Source: Candidatus Poseidoniaceae archaeon (GTDB lineage Archaea; Thermoplasmatota; Poseidoniia; Poseidoniales; Poseidoniaceae). Taken from it: a DNA stretch of 64,000 bases. The notes beneath the pieces were generated by a model that did no database searches, was not told where the DNA came from, and saw only the letters and a list, made by a program, of their open reading frames with translations. This document shows positions 9,569-17,507 of the stretch, piece by piece; position 1 is the first letter of the stretch; the number at the start of each line of letters is the position of its first letter. The stretch covers positions 62,001 through 126,000 of the forward strand of contig CASIAI010000008.1 in the NCBI GenBank assembly GCA_949372655.1. The letters are read 5' to 3'. Position numbers and translations under genes: made by a program.

Positions 9569-11095
9569 TTATCTAAAATCAACGCTGGGGATACCAAGTT
9601 CCCCAATCTTCCTAGCGACTTCTAAACGTTTGATTCTCTCCCTCGTGGTATCGGCCGAATTTCTTTCTACAAAAGTTGTTAAAACTTGAGATTCTAGAAT
9701 TATCCCCTCGTCATCCCTTAGTATTACTTGAATATTGGAATCGCCCCTAAAGCTACGATTCCATGCTACATTAATCCATAAAACTACACCTTTCTGAAGA
9801 TATCTTGGAATCCAATCAAGAGCATCTTCATCGGTTGCATTTGAAAGTTTTATTTCTTTGCGCGGCGGGGGACATGGTTTCAGTTCAAATCGATGGTCAC
9901 GAGATTCAGGCTCCCCATTTGGAACTAAGACTTCCACCTTTACATGCCGTGATTCAAATGTTTGATTATTTAGGGCAATAAAAAGATTGGTCGAGCCGTC
10001 TATACTTTTTTCATCGATAGAAACGTCCATTCTCCATTTAGACCTTATCAACTCTGGTCGCCCAGATAATAAATCATTTTGTAACCTGTCTAGGAGGTTG
10101 AAAGCGCTCGGTTGCCAAGCCTTAGCATGAGAGATGAGTCTTTGTAGTGTCCTCCAATTAAATCGATTTTCACCTTCGAGAAGAATATCCTTTATGGTAT
10201 CTTTTTTCATAAAAACCGAAAGTTCAACAGGGACTTTGTCTGCAGGCAATACCTCTTCATTATGTAAATAAAGTATGTATAATAACCGTTCTAGTGCTTG
10301 TCTTTTGTCATATCCTGGAATAAGAGATTTTTCGAATTTATTACGCCATTCCATCCATTCCAAATATAAGTCTGGGTCTAAGTGAGTCACCAATAAGTCT
10401 CCTAAAATACTACCAAGTTGTGTTGGGTGGTGGGTTGGGGCATGAAAAACTAAATTGGAAAATTTATCACCTAATTGGCGAACATAATCCAAAGTATGCT
10501 GAGCATGGAAAGTATACAAAAATCCTGAACTCATGGCTATGAGAAGTGCCAGATTCCATGCTACTGAACCTGGGGGCGGCGATAGTGAAAGTAACATTAA
10601 CCCTAATGCTAAGCCGATTAAAACCGTACTGATCATATTATTTCTCCTATGATCTTTAAGCCCATCCAAAATTCTATCCATTCCTGGTTGTACCCTTAGA
10701 GCATGTTTATTGCCGCTACTAAATCCTCCTTGTTCTCTCAAAGAGAGTCTTGCTTGCATGGCATGCCATGCTGATTCGCTGGCAATAATACTAGGTAGTG
10801 TCGCTAATAGAATTGGAACGGGGAGCAAAAAGATTAGATTAGATTTCTCAGAAATTTGTTGGGGAAATAACACGCCAAGCAAGGAAAAGAATGCTAAAAT
10901 AAGTCCTGCCGACGAACGCCAGAACAATAAAAAGCGATTCCTAGTTACATTGCCAGCAAGTTGTCGCCTGTATTCTAATTTCTCCCACTGAGCCCTAGTA
11001 TGCTCTAATGGGTCTTCATTTCTTTCGAAGCCATGCCCATAAGGATCTGGTAATTCCAGGCTACGGAAATCCTCGGAAGTTTTCCTTTTAGCCAT
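9569..11095 (-). CDS. Hypothetical membrane protein with large soluble C-terminal domain
   Basis: I do not recognise the family. The N-terminal ~60 residues are charged. Two hydrophobic helices follow (FWRSSAGLILAFFSLLGVLF and IFLLPVPILLATLPSII), then a loop and a second pair (TVLIGLALGLMLLSL and LALLIAMSSGFLYTF). The remaining ~300 residues are soluble and probably cytoplasmic, with helical then beta-rich segments. The ORF track starts at a TTG. I chose ATG 11095 (MAKRKTSEDF) because GGAGGT lies about 10 nt upstream. ATG 11104 is too close to that site. The gene stands alone between tRNA-Arg and the flavoprotein operon. Confidence 0.72.
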   Translation of the reverse strand: MAKRKTSEDFRSLELPDPYGHGFERNEDPLEHTRAQWEKLEYRRQLAGNVTRNRFLLFWRSSAGLILAFFSLLGVLFPQQISEKSNLIFLLPVPILLATLPSIIASESAWHAMQARLSLREQGGFSSGNKHALRVQPGMDRILDGLKDHRRNNMISTVLIGLALGLMLLSLSPPPGSVAWNLALLIAMSSGFLYTFHAQHTLDYVRQLGDKFSNLVFHAPTHHPTQLGSILGDLLVTHLDPDLYLEWMEWRNKFEKSLIPGYDKRQALERLLYILYLHNEEVLPADKVPVELSVFMKKDTIKDILLEGENRFNWRTLQRLISHAKAWQPSAFNLLDRLQNDLLSGRPELIRSKWRMDVSIDEKSIDGSTNLFIALNNQTFESRHVKVEVLVPNGEPESRDHRFELKPCPPPRKEIKLSNATDEDALDWIPRYLQKGVVLWINVAWNRSFRGDSNIQVILRDDEGIILESQVLTTFVERNSADTTRERIKRLEVARKIGELGIPSVDFR

Positions 11096-11163
11096 CTTAC
11101 TCATTACCTCCAAAAGGTCCTATGCTTTACTTCTTGCCTTGAAAAGTGAATCAAGTACGCAAA

Positions 11164-11237
11164 CGGGCGCGGCAGGATTTGAACCCGCGATCTTCGGCTT
11201 AGGAGGCCGACGCATTATCCAGCTATGCTACACGCCC
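11164..11237 (-). tRNA. tRNA-Arg (anticodon CCT)
   Basis: The sequence folds as a full cloverleaf. The acceptor is GGGCGTG/CGCGCCC, the anticodon stem is TCGGC/GCCGA with loop CTCCTAA (anticodon CCT), and the T arm is GCGGG-TTCAAAT-CCTGC. The discriminator is G. CCA is not encoded and I see no intron. Confidence 0.96.
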
Positions 11238-11274
11238 AAACAGTCCAGCGCACATTCAGCAATGAGCATTACGA

Positions 11275-12408
11275 TTACTGACTAGAAATTTCGGCAACGT
11301 TCATCATGAATTTTTCTAATTCAATTCTTGGTTGCGAGGTTTTCTGAATTGCAACTTCGCATTTAGCTAAAGAGATTATCAGTTTTGATAAATCATTGTC
11401 CATTAGGTGGAGTCTTCCTTCAGTCAATAGTTTGTGAAGATGTTTAACTACATCCTCGGCTTCCAGGCTTTGAGCATCCATAATTTGGTCTAAAACACCC
11501 ATGGCCCCTTTCAATACTCGTGTATTTTTATTACCGATTTTTTCCCATTTCCAATCATGTACGCGCCCACGCATCGCTTCTTCGAGCATAAGTTGAATTT
11601 CCCTGTGTGCTGAAGAAGCTATCACTTCCTGAAGGTTTTTCCGTGTTTGAAGCATATTTCTATGTGTTAAAACTTCGAGAAGGAAAATTGCTTTACGAAC
11701 ATTACCATCAGAGACGTGCGCAATATCCCCTAACACTCCTTTGGCTGGGGTCAGTTCTTCCTCTTTCGATATATTTTCTAAAATAACCTCTATGTCTTGC
11801 CTTTTAGCTTTCGGAATTCGGATATGCTGAGTTCTACTTCTGAGCGCTTCTATTAGCCGAGAGGGGGTTGTTGTTGTGAAAATAAAACGGGCACTATTGC
11901 TACTTTTCTCCATCATCCTTCGAAGATAAGATTGGCGTATATTACCCAAGGAATCTGCATCCTCGATAACTATGATTCTTGAAATCGGTATACTTTGTGA
12001 ATCTTTACTAGATTCAAAACCGGCAGGTGGGCCTTTGTCTCCTTTGATGTTCGTCAATGATGAGTCATAAGCATCTAAACTAGTTCTTCCTGCTAAAGTA
12101 TCGTTTGAATTGCTCCCTTCTGGTCGTAAAAAGGTTTCAAATTTAGCCATTGCACCACTAGTTCTTGCTAAGTCTTTAGCATTTAGAACATGAGTTGTGG
12201 ATTCATGGGCAGGGCCTAAGACTTGTCTTGCGATTAATCTCCAGATAGCAGTTTTGCCAGAACCCGAGGGGCCTGAAATCAATAGGTGTGGTGGATTTGA
12301 TTGTAATGAGGCTTTTTCAATTGTCTCAATAATCTTATCTGGAACAAGTAAATCTCGGAAAAGCAAAGGTGCTTTTGACTCTAACCAAGATGGCATGATA
12401 TCAGTCAT
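11275..12408 (-). CDS. RFC3-like AAA+ clamp-loader ATPase
   Basis: This is a AAA+ protein with Walker A 'GPSGSGKTA' preceded by PHLLI, as in replication factor C small subunits. Walker B is degenerate: 'IIVIEDADSL' in place of the usual DEAD. 'RRMMEKSSNSARFIF', the sensor stretch 'TTTTPSRLIEALRSRTQ' (SRC-like motif reading SRT) and 'SDGNVRKAI' match the RFC small-subunit order, most like eukaryotic RFC3. A helical C-terminal collar region follows. About 60 extra residues lie between Walker A and B. The ORF track starts at TTG 12426. ATG 12408 (MTDIMPSWLE) is more likely. The gene is 36 nt downstream of rpoP. It may be a third clamp-loader subunit, which is inference. Confidence 0.8.
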   Translation of the reverse strand: MTDIMPSWLESKAPLLFRDLLVPDKIIETIEKASLQSNPPHLLISGPSGSGKTAIWRLIARQVLGPAHESTTHVLNAKDLARTSGAMAKFETFLRPEGSNSNDTLAGRTSLDAYDSSLTNIKGDKGPPAGFESSKDSQSIPISRIIVIEDADSLGNIRQSYLRRMMEKSSNSARFIFTTTTPSRLIEALRSRTQHIRIPKAKRQDIEVILENISKEEELTPAKGVLGDIAHVSDGNVRKAIFLLEVLTHRNMLQTRKNLQEVIASSAHREIQLMLEEAMRGRVHDWKWEKIGNKNTRVLKGAMGVLDQIMDAQSLEAEDVVKHLHKLLTEGRLHLMDNDLSKLIISLAKCEVAIQKTSQPRIELEKFMMNVAEISSQ

Positions 12409-12444
12409 AAGGCGGAGGTCTTTCAACTCTACGCGTAATTAATT

Positions 12445-12594
12445 TCACTCTGCGGGTAGACGCTTAGTGGTTTTTCTACGTAGCTTCATGAAAACACGTG
12501 ATCCGCAAGCCTTACAGCTTATTCCATTACGCTCTCGGTGGAATGATTCAATACTGCCACAAACTGCACACTTATAGTCAACTAACTCTACCAT
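12445..12594 (-). CDS. rpoP: DNA-directed RNA polymerase subunit P (Rpo12)
   Basis: This 49-codon gene is too short for the ORF track. It begins MVELVDYKCAVCG and has a second CxxC in 'GISCKACGSRVFMKLRR', followed by a basic tail ending KRLPAE. Two CxxC pairs with the 'YKC..CG' opening, the G-[IS]-x-C-x-x-C-G-x-R core and a basic tail are the signature of RpoP/Rpo12. This zinc-ribbon subunit joins the Rpo3/Rpo10/Rpo11 assembly platform of archaeal RNA polymerase. It lies between the ubiquitin-like gene (70 nt upstream) and the RFC-like gene, all on the minus strand. Confidence 0.93.
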   Translation of the reverse strand: MVELVDYKCAVCGSIESFHRERNGISCKACGSRVFMKLRRKTTKRLPAE

Positions 12595-12663
12595 TCAGTC
12601 CAACTCCAGTCAACCCGACAAAGCACCCTTTCTTAACCTGTCCTACGCGTATTGTTACTTTAC

Positions 12664-13311
12664 TCAGTACAATCCACCGACTAAACCTGGCATTAATCGT
12701 ACCTTTTGAGCACCCTGTAAGTCTGTTTTAGCCAAGTCGTTAGTTGCAACCATTCTGTTGTCAACAAAAATCCAAGTTCCTTCGCAATTAGTTGCGCGTT
12801 GTATTAATTCGGGCTTTGTCATCACAACTTCCGAGTGACCGGTTTCGTCAGCAATTTCAACAATGAAACTTACTTCGTCATCTTGATTTCCACCGACTAA
12901 TCCGGGCATAGCCCTCAAACGGCTACTTTGTTCAATCTCCATGGACTTTAACTCGGATGCTGATACCATCCTGTCATCGACAAAAAGCCATGTCCCTCCA
13001 GAATTGGCTGTTTCCACTAACTCACCTTTAGACATTTCAACTATGGAGTGACCGGTTTTATCTGCGACTTCAACTGTGTAGAGTTCTTCTTCCTCTGAAC
13101 TGCCACCAATAATACCTGGCATTATTCTAATTTTAGAATCTAGGCTAATCTCCATCTCTTCTATTTCTTTGGATTCCACTAGCCTATTATCGACAAAAAC
13201 CCATGAGCCTTTCGACTCATTAGCCTTTTCAACTATTTCTGGTGCGGTCATTTCAACAACTGAGTGCCCAGTTGAATCTGCTATCTCTACAATGTACTTC
13301 TTATCTGACAT
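12664..13311 (-). CDS. Triple tandem ubiquitin/MoaD-like (beta-grasp) protein
   Basis: This 215-residue protein consists of three homologous ~65-residue units (about 6-70, 78-141, 149-213) joined by short acidic linkers (SSEEEEL, NQDDEVS). Each unit reads strand (YIVEIAD), strand (HSVVEMT), helix (PEIVEKAN), strand (SWVFVDNRLV), short helix, last strand, and a Gly-Gly end: 'MPGIIGG', 'MPGLVGG', 'MPGLVGG'. Order, length and Gly-Gly ends match ubiquitin and MoaD/SAMP proteins. MoaD ends in PPVxGG. The final unit has two extra residues (LY) after the Gly-Gly, as in ubiquitin precursors that need cleavage. A GAGGAAG ribosome site precedes ATG 13311. Fold and processing are inferred. No E1, E2 or JAMM peptidase gene was seen in the window. 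Confidence 0.72.
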   Translation of the reverse strand: MSDKKYIVEIADSTGHSVVEMTAPEIVEKANESKGSWVFVDNRLVESKEIEEMEISLDSKIRIMPGIIGGSSEEEELYTVEVADKTGHSIVEMSKGELVETANSGGTWLFVDDRMVSASELKSMEIEQSSRLRAMPGLVGGNQDDEVSFIVEIADETGHSEVVMTKPELIQRATNCEGTWIFVDNRMVATNDLAKTDLQGAQKVRLMPGLVGGLY

Positions 13312-13395
13312 GATACTTCCTCGGAAGTACAGAAACTCTAGTGTATATAATAAAACGCGAACATCTACTAAAAGCAGACTAAGAGATACTTTTGG

Positions 13396-13467
13396 CGCCC
13401 ACTCCGGGAATTGAACCCGGGTCGCAGGAATGACAATCCTGCATGATAACCTCTACACCAAGCGGGC
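13396..13467 (-). tRNA. tRNA-Asp (anticodon GTC)
   Basis: The acceptor is GCCCGCT/AGTGGGC. The anticodon stem is CAGGA/TCCTG with loop TTGTCAT (anticodon GTC). The T arm is CCGGG-TTCAATT-CCCGG and the discriminator is G. There is no intron and no encoded CCA. Confidence 0.96.
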
Positions 13468-13535
13468 CTTAGCAAGGTCACCGGAGCGCAACGGCTATTT
13501 AAGCCGCTCTATGTGGCCTAACCGGAGAGTTACTC

Positions 13536-15137
13536 ATGGCTGGAAAAAAAACATCTGCTGAAAAAGCACGTGAAGATGCTGAAAATGAGAAAGTAGATAA
13601 TATGCTTGATGGGGCTTTTGGTACACTGAGTGGCCTTGAAACCAATAAACACGAAGAAAGTCTGCCTGAAGAAGTTCAAAACCTTGAAGAAGATATTTAT
13701 TCAAATGAAAAAGATAACGAGCAAAATCTAGAGCCTGAAATATCTGAAGAACAAGAAATCATTGAAATATCTGAAAAAGAAGACTATGATGATGAAGCTG
13801 GAAACACCTCTAATAATGAAGAAATCCCCCTCAATACAGATACTCTTGCGATAGAAGAAGAGGATAAAACGCCTCCTGCTTTACCCCCTAACAATCCTAT
13901 GGCAGAAGGCTCGCCAAGTGGTCCACCATCCAAAGGCCCACCAAGTGGCCCACCATCCAAGGGTCCACCAAGTGGCCCACCATCCAAGGGTCCACCAAGT
14001 GGCCCACCATCCAAGGGTCCACCAAGTGGCCCACCATCCAAAGGCCCACCAAGTGGCCCGCCTACCGACTTACCATCTGAAAATATACAAGATGAGGTCG
14101 TTGTTGAAACTGTTGAAGAAGCATCTACTGCAATGGAAGATACCTCTGTAGAAAATGATGTCAACATGGAACAAGAAGTTGCCGAAGAAGCCATAGAGGC
14201 TGAACCTGCCGAAGAAGTCGCTGAAGAAGCACCATCTACTGAAATGAAAGATGATGATTCTAATCTTGTACAGGATGTTGTTGAAGAAAACTTGGATATG
14301 CCAGACGTAATGTCCAATGAGGAGGATTCAATTGAAGAAACCGTTGATATAATCGAAGAACAGCACATGATTTCCGAACTAGAGCATTCCGAAGTTTCTA
14401 TTGAATTAGAAACTGAAGCTGAAATCGCAAGACTTTCGGCAGAGGTTGAAAGATTGAGAAAGTCTATGGCTGGAGCGGCTGAAGTAATAGAGGATCTAGA
14501 AAATCCTCCTATGCCTCCAACTGTCATGGATAACTTGGTGATTGGAGCGCATATTGTAGGAGACATGGCAAGGTTGGCGAGACAATTAGACCGTGAACAA
14601 CTGATACGCGCCTCTATGGGAACTATCGCCATGCTTCATCCAGACCAATTAGAAATTATTGTTTCTACAAAGCATATGGCTCTGCTTCCAAGAATGGATG
14701 AGCGCGATATATGTGCCGCAAAACTAGGAGTCAATCCCCCTCGTGGAGCGCCTGCAGATTGGCGAGTTCTTGAAGTCGTTTTAGCATCTGTTAGCTTGAT
14801 TACTGGAGGACCCGCCGCAGTAATACACTCTCATGGACCTTTTACAACCGCTGCAAGTTGTGAGAAGGACCTAGTTTTGGTTCAACCAATAGATGAAATT
14901 GGAAAGAAACATATTGGCAAGATCATAATTGTTGACCCTGATGACGATAACCCTGAAGAATTCCTTAGACAAGTTGCTGAAGCACTACAACAAGGTGGAA
15001 TGCGATGTGTAGTTATTCGAGGCAAAGGGGCTTATGCCGTAGGCGCTGATTTAGATCAAGCGTGGGCAAATGCTGCAATGCTCGAGCACAGTATGAAGAT
15101 AGTTCTACTTGCAAGACAAGCAAACTTGAAGGTGTGA
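13536..15137 (+). CDS. Acidic protein with GPPSK repeats fused to a class II aldolase/adducin-like domain
   Basis: Residues 1-120 are very acidic and probably disordered. Residues ~125-175 are a run of GPPS(K) repeats, followed by another acidic stretch to about 290 and a coiled coil (AEIARLSAEVERLRKSM). The C-terminal ~200 residues resemble the class II aldolase/adducin head fold: 'VIHSHGPFTTAAS', then 'GAYAVGADLDQAWANAAMLE' and a helical end. The HxH metal pair is present. The third histidine usually found before the GxxxxG stretch is a lysine here (RGKGAYAVG), so aldolase activity is doubtful and an adducin-like scaffold is possible. ATG 13536 follows CGGAGAG. It is transcribed away from tRNA-Asp. 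Confidence 0.75.
   Translation: MAGKKTSAEKAREDAENEKVDNMLDGAFGTLSGLETNKHEESLPEEVQNLEEDIYSNEKDNEQNLEPEISEEQEIIEISEKEDYDDEAGNTSNNEEIPLNTDTLAIEEEDKTPPALPPNNPMAEGSPSGPPSKGPPSGPPSKGPPSGPPSKGPPSGPPSKGPPSGPPSKGPPSGPPTDLPSENIQDEVVVETVEEASTAMEDTSVENDVNMEQEVAEEAIEAEPAEEVAEEAPSTEMKDDDSNLVQDVVEENLDMPDVMSNEEDSIEETVDIIEEQHMISELEHSEVSIELETEAEIARLSAEVERLRKSMAGAAEVIEDLENPPMPPTVMDNLVIGAHIVGDMARLARQLDREQLIRASMGTIAMLHPDQLEIIVSTKHMALLPRMDERDICAAKLGVNPPRGAPADWRVLEVVLASVSLITGGPAAVIHSHGPFTTAASCEKDLVLVQPIDEIGKKHIGKIIIVDPDDDNPEEFLRQVAEALQQGGMRCVVIRGKGAYAVGADLDQAWANAAMLEHSMKIVLLARQANLKV
13918..14061 (+). repeat. 27-bp minisatellite encoding GPPSKGPPS
   Basis: About five in-frame copies of a 27-bp unit (ggcccaccatccaagggtcc and the following accaagt) encode Gly-Pro-Pro-Ser linkers inside the aldolase-like fusion gene. 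The near-identical copies suggest expansion by slippage or unequal exchange. Confidence 0.9.
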
Positions 15138-15177
15138 GTAAACATTCTTTGATAAGTAGAATAGTGAAATTCACGAT

Positions 15178-15996
15178 ATGGCGAATAAACCAAAACTTGC
15201 TGTTTCAGCATGTCTTCTTGGACAAAAAGTAAGACATAATGGTGATGATGCTGAATTTAAAATGCTCTCAAGAAAATGGAGTGAACACCTAGAATTAATT
15301 CCATTGTGCCCCGAAGTTGGCATTGGAATGGGTGTGCCAAGGCCGATTATAAGATTGGAAAGAAAAGATGGTAAAATAAAGTTAGTTAATCCTAAAAATG
15401 GTGAAGACTTTACTGATAGAATGCTAGAATTTTCTGAAGTTCAGTCTGACCTTTTGGCTTCCTCAGGTGTATGCGGTTTTGTTTTCAAGAAAGACTCTCC
15501 AAGTTGTGGTGTTGAAAGAGTGAAGGTATACAGAGAAGATAATTCACATGCGGCCAGAGACGGAAGAGGCATGTTTACTACCGTATTTACTACTCTAAAT
15601 CCTCATATTCCAGTAATCGAAGAAAGTCGTATGAGTGATTCAAAGCAAGCTGAGCACTTTCTAGCATGTGTTCACTTTTTCCATGAATGGTTAATAACAG
15701 GGAAAGGTGGATGGAATGCTAGAAAAATTATCCAATTCCATAATGATAATAAATTATTCCTGTTAAGTAGGGCGTCTGCTTCAAAAAGAATGCTTGAAAG
15801 ATTAATTTTCGATTTATTTGACAAAAAAGTAAATCCTGAGTTTATAGCTCTTGAATATATGACTGAAGCCCAAAAAGCGCTTAATACACTAACTAGTAAA
15901 GGTCGTATTACTCACGCAGTGGAAAGAACCGTTGGTCAGTTCTCAGAAAAGTTAACTAAAGATCAGACGAAGAAAATTATAGATTTGCACCTCTAG
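15178..15996 (+). CDS. DUF523-DUF1722 fusion protein (TudS-like Fe-S domain + YbgA-like domain)
   Basis: Residues 1-150 match DUF523: 'SACLLGQKVRHNGD', 'PLCPEVGIGMGVPRP' and 'KKDSPSCGVERVKVY', with the conserved cysteines expected to hold an iron-sulfur cluster. Members of this family include thiouracil desulfidase TudS. Residues ~160-270 match DUF1722 (YbgA): 'CVHFFHEWLITGKGGWNARKI' region and 'FHNDNKLFLLSRA'. The two-domain order is the common full-length form. It lies 40 nt downstream of the aldolase-like gene on the same strand and may share its transcript. The physiological substrate is unknown. Confidence 0.88.
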   Translation: MANKPKLAVSACLLGQKVRHNGDDAEFKMLSRKWSEHLELIPLCPEVGIGMGVPRPIIRLERKDGKIKLVNPKNGEDFTDRMLEFSEVQSDLLASSGVCGFVFKKDSPSCGVERVKVYREDNSHAARDGRGMFTTVFTTLNPHIPVIEESRMSDSKQAEHFLACVHFFHEWLITGKGGWNARKIIQFHNDNKLFLLSRASASKRMLERLIFDLFDKKVNPEFIALEYMTEAQKALNTLTSKGRITHAVERTVGQFSEKLTKDQTKKIIDLHL

Positions 15997-16210
15997 TATT
16001 AATCAAGTACTACTTAGGTAGATTTGGCATGGAAACGAGATTATATTCCGCTTTACAAACTCCGTACCCTCGAAATGGTTCTTATGGCTAAAGTGTGATC
16101 GCCTCCCTAAATATGTCTCTGAAAGCCGATTGCCTCACTATGCCGTCAAAAGGCTGACAGGGAACCTCTTCAATACGAATATTCATCAAGGCTAGTCAAA
16201 ACGCCTGAGT

Positions 16211-16747
16211 ATGTATCCATACCTGAGAGTATTGCGAATGGCTATAATGCAAGCTTTTCGTAGAAAACAAGAAGTGGATTGGAGAGCTGAATTTCATACT
16301 TTTTATCGACCGATGATAGGAGACATAGATGTCTATCCAGAAGTCAATAATGGACGGCATTTTGTAATGTTTGATATTGCTCGATATAAACTTGCATTCA
16401 CTATCGGCTTGGTACGCTATACAAGAAGACATAAACTGGCATTTGTGGTCGGTGGGTCTACGATTCGTTACCGAAAGCGAGTTCGCCCTTTCCGAAAGAC
16501 GTTGATTCGAACTAAACTGGTTGGAATGGATGAAAAGTTCTTCTATTTCCAACATACTGTTGAACAGAACAAAGTGGTATGCTCCTCCGCCTTAGTACGT
16601 GCTGGTTTACGTAGTAAAAGTGGCACTGCTCTACCGACTAAAGTTATGACTGACCTTGGGTTTGATGCTCAGCCATTTATGGAAGAATGGGCTAAACAAT
16701 GGGCAGATTGGGACGATAAGCGACCATGGCCTGAAACTCTAGAGTAA
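16211..16747 (+). CDS. Hotdog-fold acyl-CoA thioesterase-like protein (THEM6-like)
   Basis: The N-terminus MYPYLRVLRMA, the segment 'GDIDVYPEVNNGRHFVMFDIARY', and 'VVGGSTIRYRKRVRPF' then 'GMDEKFFYFQHTV' match the 4HBT_2 / THEM6-like hotdog family. There, the D-x-[DN]-hydrophobic-x-x-x-[LV]-NNGR segment forms the active-site helix. At 178 residues it has the usual length. It probably hydrolyses acyl-CoA esters. No substrate can be named. It is preceded by a 214-bp spacer in which I recognise nothing. Confidence 0.8.
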   Translation: MYPYLRVLRMAIMQAFRRKQEVDWRAEFHTFYRPMIGDIDVYPEVNNGRHFVMFDIARYKLAFTIGLVRYTRRHKLAFVVGGSTIRYRKRVRPFRKTLIRTKLVGMDEKFFYFQHTVEQNKVVCSSALVRAGLRSKSGTALPTKVMTDLGFDAQPFMEEWAKQWADWDDKRPWPETLE

Positions 16748-16780
16748 GACTGTCGTGAAATATTAACATTTAAATCACCT

Positions 16781-17262
16781 TCACTCCTGAATAAGAATTA
16801 CTTTTTTACTATTAGATGACCCAATACTAATAGGTACGATGGAAGCAATTCCGAAGCAAGAGCCTATGGCAATCATGAATATACCGCCACAAGCAGACCC
16901 TGCCCCATAATCTCCCTCTGTTGAACAGCCTCTATCTTCATACCAATTATCAATCCATAATGACTCTTACATGTTGTTGAGGTATTATCGTAATCATCAG
17001 AGGTATTGCTAATGGAAAGAATTCCAAAAAGTATTATCAAAGCGGAGCCAAAGAATAAGCATATACCTAATTTCAAAGGTAAATTAGAGTTACTTTTAGG
17101 TATTAAGTCATCAGTAATCAAATCATTAAATGATTTATATTTAGGTTCATATTCCAATTCAAATTCAAATTCTTCATCACAATATGGACATTCGAATAAA
17201 CCAAAACTTCCGTCTTCCAATTCCACATCCTGAACACAATGAGGGCATTGGACTACGGGCAT
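16781..17262 (-). pseudogene. Zinc-ribbon membrane protein broken by a probable frameshift
   Basis: The ORF track gives 129 residues ending at 16873. Residues 1-35 are a zinc ribbon (CPHC...CPYC) and residues ~62-85 a membrane helix (LGICLFFGSALIILFGILSI). After 'TTCKS' (about 16955-16967) the minus-1 frame continues sensibly as 'LWIDNWYEDRGCSTEGDYG' and then a second helix 'GGIFMIAIGSCFGIASIVPI', ending at TGA 16781. The normal gene would then be zinc ribbon, helix, Cys-bearing loop, helix. The tail of the listed ORF (MKIEAVQQREIMGQG) resembles a wrong-frame reading. Either one base is missing in this genome or assembly, or the gene is decaying. Confidence 0.6.
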
Positions 17263-17431
17263 AAATGAGTTATGTATGTCGATGACATAAAGATTAGGCC
17301 ATTTTAGATCTATGATTGGCTAAATGTTTTTTTTGCCCCCGTTGGTGACTTCTACAATGAATAAGCGCTTTTTCTATTTCTCTAATATTGAAAACCCGAC
17401 CATTTCATGAAATATTACCTTGACTCGACAA

Positions 17432-17450
17432 GGGGGGTTTTCAGTCCCCC
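17432..17450. other. G/C hairpin in a 245-bp spacer
   Basis: A run of six G and a run of five C flank the loop ttttcagt, giving a short strong hairpin downstream of the Rieske gene. It has no following U-tract on the minus strand. Apart from this and an eight-T run near 17327-17334, I see nothing in the spacer 17263-17507. Confidence 0.4.
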
Positions 17451-17507
17451 ATTACACTACTCACTTTCTATGTAAGAGCGTGATAAATAAATTTGATAAT
17501 TACCCAA

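Noticed and set aside
13784-14632. Minus-strand 282-codon Ser/Gly-rich ORF
   Set aside because: It is the antisense shadow of the acidic and GPPSK-repeat part of the aldolase-like gene.
15997-16210. Structured RNA in the 214-bp spacer before the thioesterase gene
   Set aside because: I could not find a convincing conserved RNA motif, terminator or long stem on either strand.
16196-16555. Minus-strand 119-codon ORF
   Set aside because: It is antisense to the thioesterase gene, which has clear hotdog-family motifs.
17400-17480. tRNA-like anticodon arm around the G/C hairpin (looks like tRNA-Phe on minus or tRNA-Glu on plus)
   Set aside because: No T-arm GTTC-type motif, no D arm and no acceptor pairing on either strand.
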